Below are positions 12,309 through 25,382 of a stretch of DNA of 64,000 nucleotides, one piece after another. This DNA comes from Macrotrachela quadricornifera (taxonomy: Eukaryota; Rotifera; Eurotatoria; Philodinida; Philodinidae), in the NCBI GenBank assembly GCA_022393335.1, contig JAJEKB010021607.1, forward strand, positions 559,910-623,909, in the 5' to 3' direction. The translations under genes were made by a program, and so were the position numbers. Numbering within the stretch: position 1 is the stretch's first letter; each line of letters begins with the position of its first letter. The notes below the pieces were generated by a model, which was not told where the DNA came from, ran no database searches, and was given only the letters and a program-made list of their open reading frames with translations.

Positions 12309-14011
12309 ATGGAATCTTTCAATAGTACTCATCTCTCATCTAGTCTTGTTCGAGAGTCCAACATTCTTTCCGAAGATGACCGAGAGATCAGTCCATCTCG
12401 TAAACAGCACAAAGCAAAAGAAAAAAGGAAAGCCTCTACAATTTCCTTACGAGACAATGGAAAAACAAAAAATAGGTAAATACAGTAACTTTTTAAATTT
12501 TAAGAAATTAAATAAATTCTAAATGTTTGACTTAAGATTTGTGAATTAATACTTTCTAAATAAAGATATAATTGTGTTCAGTGATATTTTTGTAGAATGA
12601 ATTAATTCTTGTTATCAAATCAAAAATAATATTTGATATGATTGTTTTAGTCTGAAATAGCTATGATCAAATAGAATTCATCGATAAAATGAGAGAAAAA
12701 AAAATTTATTTTATTTTTTTGTAATTTTCTAATTAGAGCAAGCAAAGGTCGATTGTCATTAGCACAACACACTCAAGAAATGTCTGCAGCTTTGAGATTC
12801 GCGAACGCATGTAAGATAAAATCAAGCGATAATGAACATATATCTACATTTGAGCAACTGCCAACTGAACACAATAACAACGTGCAAAAAACCGCACTGC
12901 ATCTTACACAAATGACGGTAGTATTGTTTAGTTTTCTTTTTCCTCAAAAATTGTTTTTACGTATATTAGTTTAACACGTTGTTCTAATAAGGCAGCATAC
13001 AATAAAGTTGACTAAGAATTTTTCATGATAATATCATGTTCAAATAGTTTTTGTATGGTGTTTGTCGAAAGATTTGACTCAACAGTAGTAGATATTTTAT
13101 TTCTCATTGGAATGTGACATAATTCTTACGTATAACAACACGACATCAATTATTAATTAATAAGTTAGGGTTTTATAACATTTTGAAAAGTTAGAAGGAT
13201 AGACTAGTCTTGAAAGTTTCGAAAAACTTATGGCGTATATTCATGTATTTCCGCACTCTTCTTAAAGCTTGACGAGAAACAGATAAATCAACGTTCACAA
13301 AGAAACGACATAATCAATATTGAAAAAGATGAGTATGCAGAAGATGATATAAATCTAGCAATGAAAGAAAAACGAAGTTGGTCAAATTTAGAAGAACAAA
13401 GAAATATATCTTTGGAAGAGAAGCTTGCGCAAGATCATGAATTCAATGTTATCGGCATTATGAACTTATCTTCGTTAAATTTGACTGATAGTGATGTACC
13501 CTTAATTCTTCAACGAACTTTTGGAGAAGGACAGAAAAAATGTGTTGGTCTCATTTTGCGTGATAATGCTCTGACATCACATGGCGTGAAATTGATTGTT
13601 GATGCACTTCTTGCCATACGAACGAACTTGAAATATCTTAGTTTTTCAAATAATTCAGATATAGGAGACGCCGGAATTCAACATTTGGTTCGATTATTAC
13701 AAAAGAATCGTTCTATAACATTTCTTGCCTTACCCAACACAGGTATAACAGATCATGGTGTTCGATTATTAGCCGATACACTTTGTGGTGTGGATGCTGA
13801 TTCATTTTGTCCTCCTCTTGAAAAACTCTACATCTCCTTTAATAAATCAATTACTGATGAATCATTGGAAGCTCTACTTCAAATACTCGAACAAAATCAA
13901 AGCTTGAAAGTGCTTTCATTAGAGCACTGTGCTTTGTCTGACAAAGTTCGACGACGATTGAGACAAATTAGTACAAAAATGAAAAAAAGAAAGTTTAGTC
14001 TTACAGAATAA
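12309..14011 (+). CDS. leucine-rich-repeat protein (ribonuclease-inhibitor type)
   Basis: Three exons: 12309-12475, 12737-12917 and 13268-14011. The phases join cleanly to 363 aa. The first ~160 residues are Ser-, Lys- and Glu-rich and look disordered. From about residue 170 there are RNI-like LRR units with 'L.L..N.LT..G...L...L' spacing: LILRDNALTSHGVKLIVDAL, then LSFSNNSDIGDAGIQHLVRLL, then LALPNTGITDHGVRLLADTL, then LYISFNKSITDESLEALLQIL, ending in a basic tail KKRK. Such domains make protein contacts. No enzyme, NACHT or membrane segment is seen. The C-terminus (QNQSLKVLSLEHCALSD, then RRRLRQ) resembles the LRR gene at 16294-17837, so the two are likely paralogues. The start ATG is the first in frame, and coding texture begins there. 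Confidence 0.82.
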
Positions 14012-16293
14012 GAAAACTTTTACGAACTATTTCTCTAATGTGGTGTTTGTTTTGTTTTGTTTTTAATTTTATTTTTAGCTCTCAATTATTTATGAATATC
14101 GAGAATTATAACTACTTTTAAACCATTCTGAAGCAGCATACTGTGCTGTCATCCGTGTCGTTATTTCTTATTATTTTCGTTCTTGTTTTTATGTTCCTTC
14201 TTTGTTGTTCAGATGTTTTTTCTTTTTCTCTTATTATCATTATCACATTTTTCAATACAATTGTTTGTCTTCATGGTACTTTTGATGTGTTTCTGTTGTT
14301 CTTTTGTTTATCTATGTATTCACCAATAAAAAATCCTTCTCAGTTTCTTACATGGAATCACTAATGTATCTTACTTAGTGCTAGCATTTGGCAATTATCA
14401 TAAATTATCATTCAAAATGATCTTGGTTAACTATACTAATTTTATGAGCGGATACAAAGTAGTATATCTATCTGAAATATACCACATTATACAAAAATAT
14501 TTTTGTTCATCTGCGAATTACTTCAATCGTGTAGAATATTTTTTTGATAATAATCAATAACTTCAAATCTTCATGATTGATGTAGCATATAAGATAAAAC
14601 TAAAATTATTAATGGATGAGGCATAAAGATTGCACTATGCAGTATTTTGCAAACATCTCGATTTGAGAGAATGACATCACTTTAATTTTGTTCTCGGAAG
14701 ATGCACCGTCGAAAGGTCTACAAAAGCTGTATGAATAAATTCTTATTCCAGAGCAAAAAAGTCTCCCAAATATCCCTAATATACTAAATACTACGGGACA
14801 TGGAACCATCATATGATCTGTTTATTTTGAGCATAGGAGATATCATTAGAACAACTCAGCAGGAATTTGTTCGAACAATTTATGTAGAACTTTTCACGAT
14901 GCATCTTCTAAAAAAGATCAACACTATATGATTTAGTTGTGTTTAGATATTTGCAGAATACGAGATGGTGCAATCATTACGTTGCAGCAAATATATGTTG
15001 ACAGAAATGGTATTTACAATATTTTCTCAACAAAAAAAAACTCTTTCTTGATTTGTTAGTTTTTTTCCAAGTAGGAAATAAAAATAGCATAAAAAAAATA
15101 TTTTGTTTCATTAGATAGCTATTCTGATGATAAGCATAATAAAAATATTTTAACTCTCTTTGTCGTATGTCCACATCGAGCAACTTTAAACATGATATTA
15201 ATTTAAAACCTAGAAAGAAAGATAAAGGCAAGACAGACAATTCGTAAAATCATTATAAACAATGATCGTTGACACTAAGACAATGTTTCGAAAAAATTAG
15301 TGAAATTAGTTTGCGAAACACGAACTAGAAGGAGAGAATTGAAATATTTAGGGATAGATATATATAGTCACTTCTTCCCAACACACTAAGACAGACATAC
15401 TCAATAGCTTTCTTCTCTACGAAATTAATTAATCAATAGTAGGTAGTTTGTAATTAATTTATCATTTTTATAAATGTTCTTCGGATATTTTGCCCTAAGA
15501 AAACCAGTTTTTTTATATAGAAATATGTTGTGCATTGTAGAATGCAATCCAATTTCTCAAAAAGAAAGGTAAAAGAAAATGGCAATATTTAACTAATCAT
15601 TAATTGAAATATTCGAAAAATCTAATTTTGTAATTAATTAATGAACTGATTAAATATAGTGTATGGTCTTCGAATAAAGTCGATGAGCTTTTGTTCACAT
15701 GGTCTTACATTAAGAATGGTTACCTCCAAAAGAAGAGAATTTTGTTGATCTACAATCAACACGAGCAGCTATATCATGTTTCACTCTCCAATCACAGAAA
15801 TTGAGCTAAGAGATTTTTTACTTTCTGATTGATTTTTTGAGAAAAACATCCAGCATAATGAGACACTATATGTGAATAGTATATATTTAAAAAATTTAAT
15901 CAACTAGAATAAGCAGCATTCTTCTTCTGTTGGAGCTGATCTAACGAATCGAGTCGATCAATCTATTGATAATGCCATTATTTCTGTTTCAAAAAAATTC
16001 TCAGCGAAATCTTAACAAAAAAAATATGTCTCATTTTCATTTTGATTATATTAGATGTGACTTCCAAGTCATCATAAAAGAAAAGCAATACAATTCTGTC
16101 TGTTGGAAAAAGAATGTTTTTTTACTTGTATTTCGACAAAAAATCCCATTATGATTCAAAAGAAAAACAACAGTCATACTGCTTAAAAGAAATTCTCTCC
16201 GACATTCTATCTATAAAATAATTCAACATTAAAGCTTATATTTCAAAACAATCATTAAGATTTCTTCTTAGATAACCCTTAATTTAAAACTTA
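14012..16293. other. intergenic; 3' UTR then nothing recognised
   Basis: The first ~350 bp are T-rich, with an aataaa at about 14325 that could be the polyadenylation signal of the LRR gene. The open frame at 14143-14364 in this T-rich tract is almost all hydrophobic residues and is not credible. The rest shows no gene. Confidence 0.4.
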
Positions 16294-17837
16294 ATGGCAG
16301 AACTTGATTACAAATATATAAATGAAGAATTGATTAATTCCGATTTAATATGTAATATATGTCATGATCCTCTGAACAATCCATATAATTGCAGACATTG
16401 TAAAAAACATTATTGTCTACAATGTATCACAACTTGGCTTAAAGAACGTAACACATGTCCTCTATGTCGACATTCATGTAACAAATCCACTGATCTCTTC
16501 AAAGATGAAACTATTTCTGCTGCACTCAACTTTCTTTTGGTAAAATGTAAGAAATGCGGTCAGTCAGACATACATCAAAACCAAATCAATAATCACATTA
16601 AAAACCATTGTCCTGGAATAATTTTATATTGTTCAAATACCAACAGAGAAAATTCATCAGATAGACATAATGATATTGACTCAAACCTCCCAATTATGAA
16701 TAAATTAGAATCATTAATTAATCCACTTATTAAACAAATTAAATACCTCAAAGAAGAACAACAAAGTCAAAAAACTATGCTTAGTAAACATAGTGATCAA
16801 ATAGATATTCTTGAAGATTATGATCAATCAGAAAAAAATCAGACTAATATTAATAATATAGAATCAATTAATAAAAAACTTATAGAACAACAAAATCAAA
16901 TTGAAACTATAGAACAATCGAATATTGAACATGATAATATAATAAAACAACTTGAACATGTTATAAAAATACAAAGAAAACAAATTGAGGTACAAGAAAT
17001 TTCCATCAATGAACTTAAAAAAGATAATGAATATCTTCGAAATCGTATCAAATATTGTCATGATGAATCCACTGAAAATGAATCACAAATTTGTAACTTA
17101 TGGGAGAAAATCAATCGTAAGTTAAATAGAATAATCAATACAACAATTCTCCAAAACTTTTCATTTCAGAATTAGATCCACATCAGAATCCTAAACTAGA
17201 AAATTACATAACTAAAAACTGTCAATTCGGTTCATCATTAATTTTATCTGAGGAAAATATCACTGATCGTGATATGGAAATTATTGTTAAACGAGCAATT
17301 ATTAATAGACAATGTTCTTCATTAGATTTACGAAAAAATCAAATAACATCTCAAGGTATTCTTATTCTATCTGATACATTTCATCGAAATATTCGTTTAG
17401 AAACACTTGACCTTTCTTATAATAAATTATCAGATAAAAGTATAGAAATTCTAGTCGAAGGACTTTTAGGAAATATAACTTTAAGAAAACTTAATCTTGG
17501 TTCAACTGGAATTACAAATCAAGGAGTAAATTATCTCAATCAAATGCTTCAATTTAATGAAACATTACAAAAATTATATTTATATAAAAATGAAATTGAT
17601 GATAATGGAATGAAATTATTAACTAATGTTCTTTCTAAACATAATCAAATACTTGGTGAATTATCTATTCATTCAAATAAATTTATAACTGATAAAAGTG
17701 TTTATTTTATTATTGAAATGTTTCGACAAAATCAATCATTACAAAGATTTGAAATTTATCAATGTAGTTTTTCTAATCAAGCTAAAACTAGACTTCGAGA
17801 TGCAGCTGAAAATGTATCGATCAGTATCAATGTTTAA
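16294..17837 (+). CDS. RING finger - coiled coil - LRR protein
   Basis: Two exons (16294-17116, 17170-17837) with a 53-bp intron that has a strong GTAAGT donor. They join in phase to 496 aa. Residues ~20-60 form a RING finger: CNIC, then CRHCKKHYCLQC, then CPLC. This is the zinc-binding core of E3 ubiquitin ligases. Residues ~85-110 hold a second small Cys/His cluster (CKKCG..., H...H.KNHC), like the zinc finger after the RING in TRAF-type proteins. Residues ~130-260 are Gln-, Glu- and Lys-rich coiled coil. Residues ~325-490 are RNI-type LRRs (LDLRKNQITSQG, LDLSYNKLSDKS, LNLGSTGITNQG, LYLYKNEIDDNG). A role as an E3 ligase using LRRs to choose a substrate is inference. The LRR part was duplicated to 25968-26313. 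Confidence 0.82.
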
Positions 17838-18429
17838 TTTAATCATTTCATATTAATACAGAACATTTTGAAATATTTTATTAAATCATTCTTTTTAATT
17901 GTATTTTGTAGAGAAATAAAAATCATACAGGTTAATATGTTGAAAATTACAACAGTAGGTAGATTTCCAGAAAAGCAAATTTTTCTCTGAAAAATGAAAA
18001 TTTCGAAAATTACGACACTACAAAATGTAGGCTTCACCAAATACTGTAATTATCACCACACTTAAAAAAAAATAATATAATCACAATAAACAATTTTCCA
18101 GGAAATTTCGACAATTAATGGTACTACACAAGAAAGATTACTAAACAATTTCCCTAAGAACCAACTGTTGGGTAAAATTTATCAGTAATTACTGAAAATA
18201 TTGGTATTTTCGTAAATTTGAACATTCTTTAATATTATTCCAATAAAATATTTCGACATAGTTTCTTTATTTTATAAAAAATAGAGAAAAGATTTATTTT
18301 TATTTTAATTGTTTTTATTATATAATCATTATTCGTTAAATAATCAAAATTTAACATTAAAAAAAATCTATTGAATTAGTGTCTATAATGAGTCAATCAT
18401 AGAATAAATGATGAACTATTATTGTCAAT
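17838..18429. other. intergenic between convergent LRR and MGST genes
   Basis: No gene. The segment just after the LRR stop (the 'gtagagaaataa' motif near 17910) is repeated at about 26385 in the second copy of the block, so it lies within the duplication. Confidence 0.5.
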
Positions 18430-18993
18430 TTATAAAACATGGAGAAGAACTTGTATAGCCATCGAGATGGTAACTACAAAGCCAATAAAAAAACTAAGAG
18501 CTCGACTTGGTTGTGGTATTGGAATCTTAAAAAATAATAAGTAATTTACAATGATATATAAAATGAATAATTTAACAATACTTGATAGGCAAGTGTATGA
18601 ATAAGACGAGAGAAAAAGAAAATACGAAAATGCCAAAGTGCTGTAGTAGAAGCTGGATTACAAGCAATATAACAAAATCCAATAAGTACAAATGGAATGA
18701 TATTTTCAATATCATTCAAATGATTACGACGAACACGTTCAACATCTGGATCAGTTGTAGTTGGTACAGCTGTTTTTCGATTTTCTGTTGGAATATCTTC
18801 GGGATTAGCAAATGCCTTTCAACAATAAAAACAAGATAAAATTTAAATAGAAAATAAATATTTTATATACCGTCTTTCTAAATCGTTGTCGTGCAGTTAA
18901 TAATGACATAATCATCATTTTAATAACTGATGCTACTGCATAAAATAAAAAATTCCGAAAAACTACATTTGTTAGTGTATAAAGTGTTGACAT
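18430..18993 (-). CDS. MGST1-like: microsomal glutathione S-transferase 1-like (MAPEG), copy 1
   Basis: Three exons on the minus strand: 18871-18993, 18582-18815 and 18430-18525, all phase 0, giving 150 aa (mammalian MGST1 is about 155). MAPEG proteins are small four-helix membrane enzymes of the ER. They conjugate glutathione to electrophiles and reduce lipid peroxides. Seen: first membrane helix around FLFYAVASVIKMMIMSLL; AFANPED; the family hallmark VERVRRNHLNDIENIIPF at ~70-87; a helix FVLIGFCYIAC; then HTLAYQIPIPQPSRALSFF, matching the substrate-side segment of MGST1. A second intact copy lies at 27384-27957 in the same orientation. Confidence 0.92.
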
Positions 18994-20992
18994 AATTTAA
19001 TGATTGAAGATAATTGCAATATTTCGATGAATGTTCGTCTATACCTTATCAAAGAAAAAAACAACAATGCAAAATTTTTGTTTTTACAGCTTCGTGTACG
19101 GCAGAAAAAAAAGAGAGAATGTAACTTAAAACGATGACATACATTTTTATTATTCTGTTTTATATCAAGGTAATACGTGTCGAAGACCAAAGTATATTAT
19201 GTCGTACTTTTCGTTTGTTAAAGTACGAATGCACATAATTTTATCATACTATTGGATATTATTTTTAATATTTATTATGATGAAATAAAATCGTTTCAAA
19301 TATAATAATTAATCTTTTGAATAATTTAACTAATATTTTACATTTAAATTAATATTGTTATTTTGTTTATATTATATGTATCTGACAGGTCGTTGTTTGA
19401 TATTTTATCAAGAAAAAACAAACGAAAGCTGATGTACTATTGATATATGATGAATACTTTAGCTTATTTTTAATCTCAGATTGGTGTCAAGAAAACAATT
19501 CTAAAAGTTCTGAAAATGTAGTGGTATATAGATACTTTTGTTGCTTGATTCCAGTATCTTTCTGATGAAATATACTGAATTATGCGAACAAGGTAATGAT
19601 GGTTATATTCAACGAGCAAATTTCTTCAGTTCTATATGACTTCGATTGAAAATAAGAATTTCTGAACTGTGTATCCAACCATTGTTGTATAGTTTTTATA
19701 AGGAAAACTAATTATAACGTTACAAGTAAACAAACATCAGTATTATTAGAGCTAAATTCACATCCACATTTCACTCTACAGAAATATTATAATGTGAATA
19801 TGGTAGCGTCATAAAATGTGGAATGGCTCTTTTAATAGCAATAACCATATCTAGCATATGTTTGAAATGAAATAGACTCATAAATGTGATTGGAAAAGAA
19901 AAAAACAGGTTCCAGTGTCTGCGCAACTTTAGACAAATGACATGTTTGAGGTATTTCGTTTTCAATGCATAGACATTATGACAATGAACATAATAAAAGT
20001 GTCACATCTTCATGACTTGTCCAATGTCTATATTACACGATATCATATGCCTTGAAAAGAGCTCCTGTAAAGATTTAATCATATGATGAAATATTCATAA
20101 AACGATTTATATGGGCATACACAATATTTCATAATCACTATAGATACGTTGCTTATATCATATGTCATCATTTTTCTTGACTTAAAAGGTTAAAGTTTTT
20201 ATCTACTGTATACATCGTGAAGATATTATTTCTTCAAAAATTATTTACAGATAAATTTTATCAATATATTCTTCTGTTTACTTGTTAGCCTATCTGTAAA
20301 GTTAAGAGAGAGAACGAAAGTGAGTGCGTATGTATATATCGTAGACTTTATTTTCGAAGAAAAGTCCTTTTCAAACAGCGCAACAAATCCTCACTTCCAA
20401 ACAAAAAAAAGAATAGTGCATATATGTTTATATGACAAAAAAAGAAGTAAAAAATATGATATATCATCACATTTTCGACACAACGCATCATGCATCATAC
20501 ATCATGAATCATGAAAAGAAAAGGGAACGAAGAAAAATGTAATCCCAAGTCACATTTTTAACAAAACGCGTAAAAAAGAAAGTGATAACTTGAGTCACCA
20601 CTAACATTATTATAATTAATATTTTATATCATTTTCGTTGATATGAAGCTTTTATAGGATATGAATACCATGGATCCACTAGCTAGAATCCATGGTATCT
20701 GCTTTTATGTCAAAGCGATTAAAAAAAGTAATTTGTCTTACTAGAAAGAGACCTATGTGATGATTTCTAATATAAAAGAAATAATTTTTTAAACCATAGC
20801 TACATGATAAAAAGCATAGAGCATAATGAATTAGAATGGATAGTATTTTTTAAGCTGAAATGTAGATTTTATTCATAATCATGCATTGAGTAGGAAAGAC
20901 CGACATGATAGTTGATACCAACGCGTATATTTCAGCTTCATAATACTGAATACGAGATGGAATATATAGTCAGTATTCGATAATCGATTAGA
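18994..20992. other. intergenic; hairpin at 20665-20698
   Basis: About 2 kb without a gene. A short imprecise repeat of 'catcat' type occurs at 20485-20515. A strong hairpin is listed separately. Confidence 0.45.
20665..20698. repeat. near-perfect 34-nt palindrome
   Basis: An 11-bp stem ATACCATGGAT/ATCCATGGTAT encloses a CTAGCTAG-containing centre, so almost the whole 34 nt is self-complementary. It sits in non-coding DNA about 300 bp downstream of the unrecognised membrane protein's stop codon. The function is unknown; it could be a transposon relic or a structured RNA element. Confidence 0.6.
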
Positions 20993-23153
20993 TCAATGTA
21001 TGACGAGATAAAGTTGATCATTTTCAATTTTGACATATCTATAATCAATTAACATTTTAAAGAGTAACGCTTTAGCATCGATTTCAGATATTGACTGTCG
21101 TCTTTCAACATCGTTTGTCGCAGAGAGATGAACACCACAGAAAAACTTTGCAATAAATTTTCTCATATTGGATACAAGTTGAACCATATATTTGTATGCA
21201 GAAGTAGCATGAATATCTAAGCTGGATTTGATTTTGCTGATTTTCAGGTTTTGTGTCCCGGAGATAATCAATACATCCATGACAAGCTCGGATTTATCCC
21301 ACCATGACCAAAACCATGATTGTACATTCACTAGAAACAATAGATAAATGAATAAGTTACTGATAGAATTTGAACAAATTTCTAAGAATAAGCTCATTAG
21401 AAAATCATTATATTCTTATACTTAAAATGACATAGTGTAAATAAAACATAATGGTAGGAAAGGTTTAAAAATAAAATGAACTAACCATAACGATATTGGT
21501 ATACAATAAATTTAGTCGTCAGTTGATCATTATCTTGTATACCAGTTATAAATTTTACAAAAATTTTTTCCTTGAAATTTCCGTCTGCAATATTTTGATC
21601 GATATCATTGATAATCATTTTTAGATCTTGTTGTTGTTTAGATTCAAATGGATAATCATTTAAATAACTCTTTAAAATGATCTTCAAGTCAATTGGACGC
21701 ACACCGATCTTTGACACAATTTTTTCGTTAAAATACATATTGATAGATTGACTTTTTTTGTCACCTGTGTTTTTAATTATGTTAACAATTGAACGTTCAA
21801 TTTCAGTTGATCGTGCAGAATAACTTCAAATACATAAAAAGATTATTCTCATTTAAATCATTGAATATTATAGAATGAATAGAACTTTTCACAAAGTATA
21901 GTATAAGGAAATAAAACTTGACAAATGGAGTAATTATCTCTTAATCAAAAAACATAAATTGCGTCATAGTTCACTTTTAGAGTATAAGACTAAATGTTTA
22001 AGTTTCGTGATATTACAGATAAAACACGCATGTATCTCATGAAGGCAAACGTCAATAAAGTTTTTTTTTCACAAAATCTTATAAAATGAATGAAAATTGA
22101 TCTTTTTCAAACTACTTTCTTGCTATTACTTCAAAACGTCTAAACAATATATCGGTTTTTTCTCACAAAAAATAAAACGTAAACATTAATTTCATTATGA
22201 AATACATATCAATTAAATATCCTTTTTTTATAAAAATAAGATTGCTCGATAAAGTATGCTATTGCTAATTAGTCGGTGAAAAATTCGCCCAGTTAAATCT
22301 CGATAAAAATCAATTTTCATAAATAAACAGAGCTACAAGTTTTGTCTAGGTAACACAAGAGAATATTGTAGTAAACATCCATTTTTGACCATGTTTTAAG
22401 GTTGAGGTTTTTACGATATAAACCAAAAATCAGAAAAGATATGAAGAAAAAGCTTCTTCCACATTGCTCATTAAAAAACTAATTTCTTGTAAGCAAGCTA
22501 TTAGCGCAATTTCTGTCGGATTAAAACATGAAACACGGTATAACTGGTAATGTTGAACATGAGGAGATAAAAATTTGACTATAAGCACATAGATGACCTA
22601 CTCTTTGTTTCTAGAATAGGTAACTATCCTCAATATAATGCTATCACCTTCCTAATTAATTTTGCAAAGAGATTGAGTCTGTTTATCATGTTTGTGAGAA
22701 ACTGTTACCAAAATGCTAATCATTGTCGAACTAGTCTTTTTTAATGGTAACTATACCAAGTAAAACAAAACTTTGTAAAAATTTTACTTACCGTCTATTT
22801 TTATTAAAACATTCTTGATCTGTACTTTGCTGACTAGTGATCGATGTTGATCTACTATGATTGTTACGACTCGTTTGTATATAAGATAAGCAAATAAAAA
22901 CGAAAATAAGCACGAATAAAAATACCCACAGAAACATACGCTGAAGGATATCCATAATAATATTCGATATGAAAGCCATTGTTATAGGATATGAGGCTCG
23001 GAGATATGTATATGCTCTTTCTGGAATACCTAAAACCAAAATAACACACCACAAGTATGGATTGAGTATGAGCTGAATGGACAACTTTATCAGCTTATAC
23101 CAAATTTGCATGCGATCCATTTGTATTTTGGATTTTTCAGAAGATTCGCACAT
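20993..23153 (-). CDS. unrecognised membrane protein
   Basis: Three exons on the minus strand: 22792-23153, 21486-21823 and 20993-21330. The introns are 968 and 155 bp. The joins keep phase (2, then 1) and give 345 aa. I do not recognise the family. The first ~95 residues hold two or three hydrophobic segments (around LNPYLWCVILVLGI, SYPITMAFISNIIMDIL and FLWVFLFVLIFVFICLSYI). After that comes a Ser/Asn-rich linker and a ~215-residue soluble domain, probably cytosolic, containing IGVRPIDLKIILKSYL and the Trp-rich SWFWSWWDKSEL. The C-terminal ~110 residues could be a small helical domain. A TAG stands in frame upstream at about 23177, and it could be a splice acceptor, so an upstream exon may exist and the start at 23153 is uncertain. 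The long first intron looks empty. Confidence 0.6.
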
Positions 23154-24860
23154 TAACAAGAGCAACTTTATCTAAAATAACATGTGAAAATGAGAGGCTA
23201 GAGATAATTGATCGAAATTTTTCATCTTATTTATTAAATCAAAAGAACTTGTGAGACTACTATAGAAAAAAAAATATTCTGAAAACTTAATTAATGATGA
23301 GACGCTATTGATAGATCGTAATTATGACATACTCTTGATTTATTACCATTTCACAAGTTCAAAGTCAAATATTCATAACTATGATAGAGAAACATATAGT
23401 TAGAGAAATGACATTCCATCGAACGACTTCTTATTATACTTCGTCTTGTATGATTGTAATAAGGGAAAGCGAATATATTTTATTTGTTTCTATGCATTTG
23501 AATACCGTGCACCAAGTGTTTTGTTGACGAAAATTTTAGTACTAAGTTGAATAAAAATAGTATCCGAAATTTTAACTTCGCTTCGAATTTTGATCAAATT
23601 TGTATAATAATGAACAAAACAGAAGAGAAGAACGTGTACTGCTCTTTTAAATAGGTTTTTTTAATCAGATTTTGTATCGCGATAACTAATGATCGCTCCT
23701 ATAAATTCATTCATTCTTCTGTAAAAACGAGCTATAACTATGTTCTTAAGTGAATTCAAACTAAAAAAGAAACCACGAAGTAAAAAGATATTGATATTTT
23801 CATGAAAAAAATTGATCATTAATAAACGATATCTCTAAAAATTCATCCTTCTTTTCTTGAAGAAAAATAATTGCCGTTTCGAGTACTGCTTGGCATATAA
23901 TTAAACGTATCCAAGACTTCAAAAATGATAAAAACATACGATACAACTTTCTCATTTCCTTACATCCCATTAAGTATTGAAAAATTGTTACTTTTGAAAA
24001 AAAATATGGTCCATTATTTGTACGGGATGAATTTTTACTGTTATAGATTTTACGCTAATCTTGATGTAAAAAAATAAATCAGTCACGTTATGTTGTATTA
24101 TATACTTCTTGAGTTATATCTTGTTAAAAGTTTTTATCTTACCTGTTCTTGTGATCTCATCCGGCTGCATATACTCGAAAAACAATTTGTCATAAACGAA
24201 AAAAAAGGAAAGAGAAAGATGTATTTGTTACCTATTGTTTCATTAATGGTCGACGTTTATGTTTTGAAAAGAGGCACATATCACAAGTTCTTCTCTTTTC
24301 TTGTGGTATATGACTAACATATATATCTCAGAGTTTTTGTTGACTGACAGAACACAATGCTTTTTTTATCAAACATAAATAAACATACTGAGATGTACTT
24401 CTTGTTAGGCGGGGCAAAGTTATTTCGAAATATTATTTAGTAATAAAACGAAAAAGATAGATATTCTCAACATCAATATAATATTTATTCTTTTTTCTAA
24501 CTTTTCGATTGTCTTTTATAAGGCTTATTATATAAGACGTCATAAAAGAGTGTAATAGACTGTTATATTTACAATTTTTTGTCATTTCAAATACTAGTTA
24601 TGATGAAAGACTAGAACTAATCTTTCTTTTTTCTCAAAAAGTTCTCATTTATGACTAGGTAGCTCTTTATAAACTCCTTACTGGTTTTGAAGGAATCTTT
24701 CGTGTAAAACAGACTAAACATGATGACAAAACCAATGTCCGTTAGTTGTCATGCCAAAATGAAAATCAATGACTACAGATCATTTAGAACTATTTACTTA
24801 GGGGAATCCAAAAGTAGTGACGCCATTACTATATTTCTTTCTATAACGATTAAAAAAATT
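23154..24860. other. intergenic, nothing recognised
   Basis: AT-rich. The frames at 24090-24317 and 24720-24917 have no support, and the second runs into the inverted repeat. An upstream exon of the membrane-protein gene could lie here but I could not identify one. Confidence 0.4.
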
Positions 24861-25382
24861 TTCTTTTTTTTATGGAAAGATAGAGCGTCTTTTACTCTAT
24901 TTTTCTATGCTATTTGATCACTATTCAATTTACATTATAATAATAAAATTTGGATAAGAAGTGTTTTTCTTGAAAACTAGCTGATGACATTAGATCATAA
25001 TGGGTGCGATATTTTTGCATTTCATTTTATTATCAGTTAATAGATTGTATTAAAAAACAAAATACACAAGCACAAGGTGCAGCATGATAAGCTCTACAAT
25101 TTAGAAAGGACCACTTATTTTATAGTTGCATTTTTTATTTTCAAAAATGGATAAAATTTCGAGCGAACAAATTTCAACGTTGCGAAAAATACAACCTATT
25201 AACTGATAATAAAATGAAATGCAAAAATATCGCACTCATTATGATCTGATACCATCAGCTAGTTTTCAACAAAAACACTTCTTATCCAAATTTTATTATT
25301 ATGACACCAATCGAATAGTGATCAAATAGCATAGAAAAATAGAGTAAAAGACGCTCTATCTTTCCATAAAAAAAGAAAAAAG
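24861..25382. repeat. large inverted repeat, ~190-bp arms, 133-bp spacer
   Basis: Arms at 24861-25054 and 25188-25382 match in inverted orientation at about 93% (roughly a dozen differences in the ~183 bp I compared, mostly transitions). The spacer has no coding sequence, and no target duplication was recognised. The arms are far more alike than those of the other two inverted repeats in the window, so this is the youngest. It may be a foldback MITE. A transcript would form a long hairpin that could feed small-RNA production. Confidence 0.8.

Noticed and set aside
14143..14364. 73-codon hydrophobic frame downstream of the first LRR gene
   Set aside because: It is a T-rich 3' UTR; Leu/Phe/Ser content follows from base composition and an aataaa lies inside it.
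18582..18839. Cys-rich 85-codon frame on the plus strand, with a near twin at 27536-27805
   Set aside because: Both are the reverse strand of MGST exon 2; their similarity only reflects the gene duplication.
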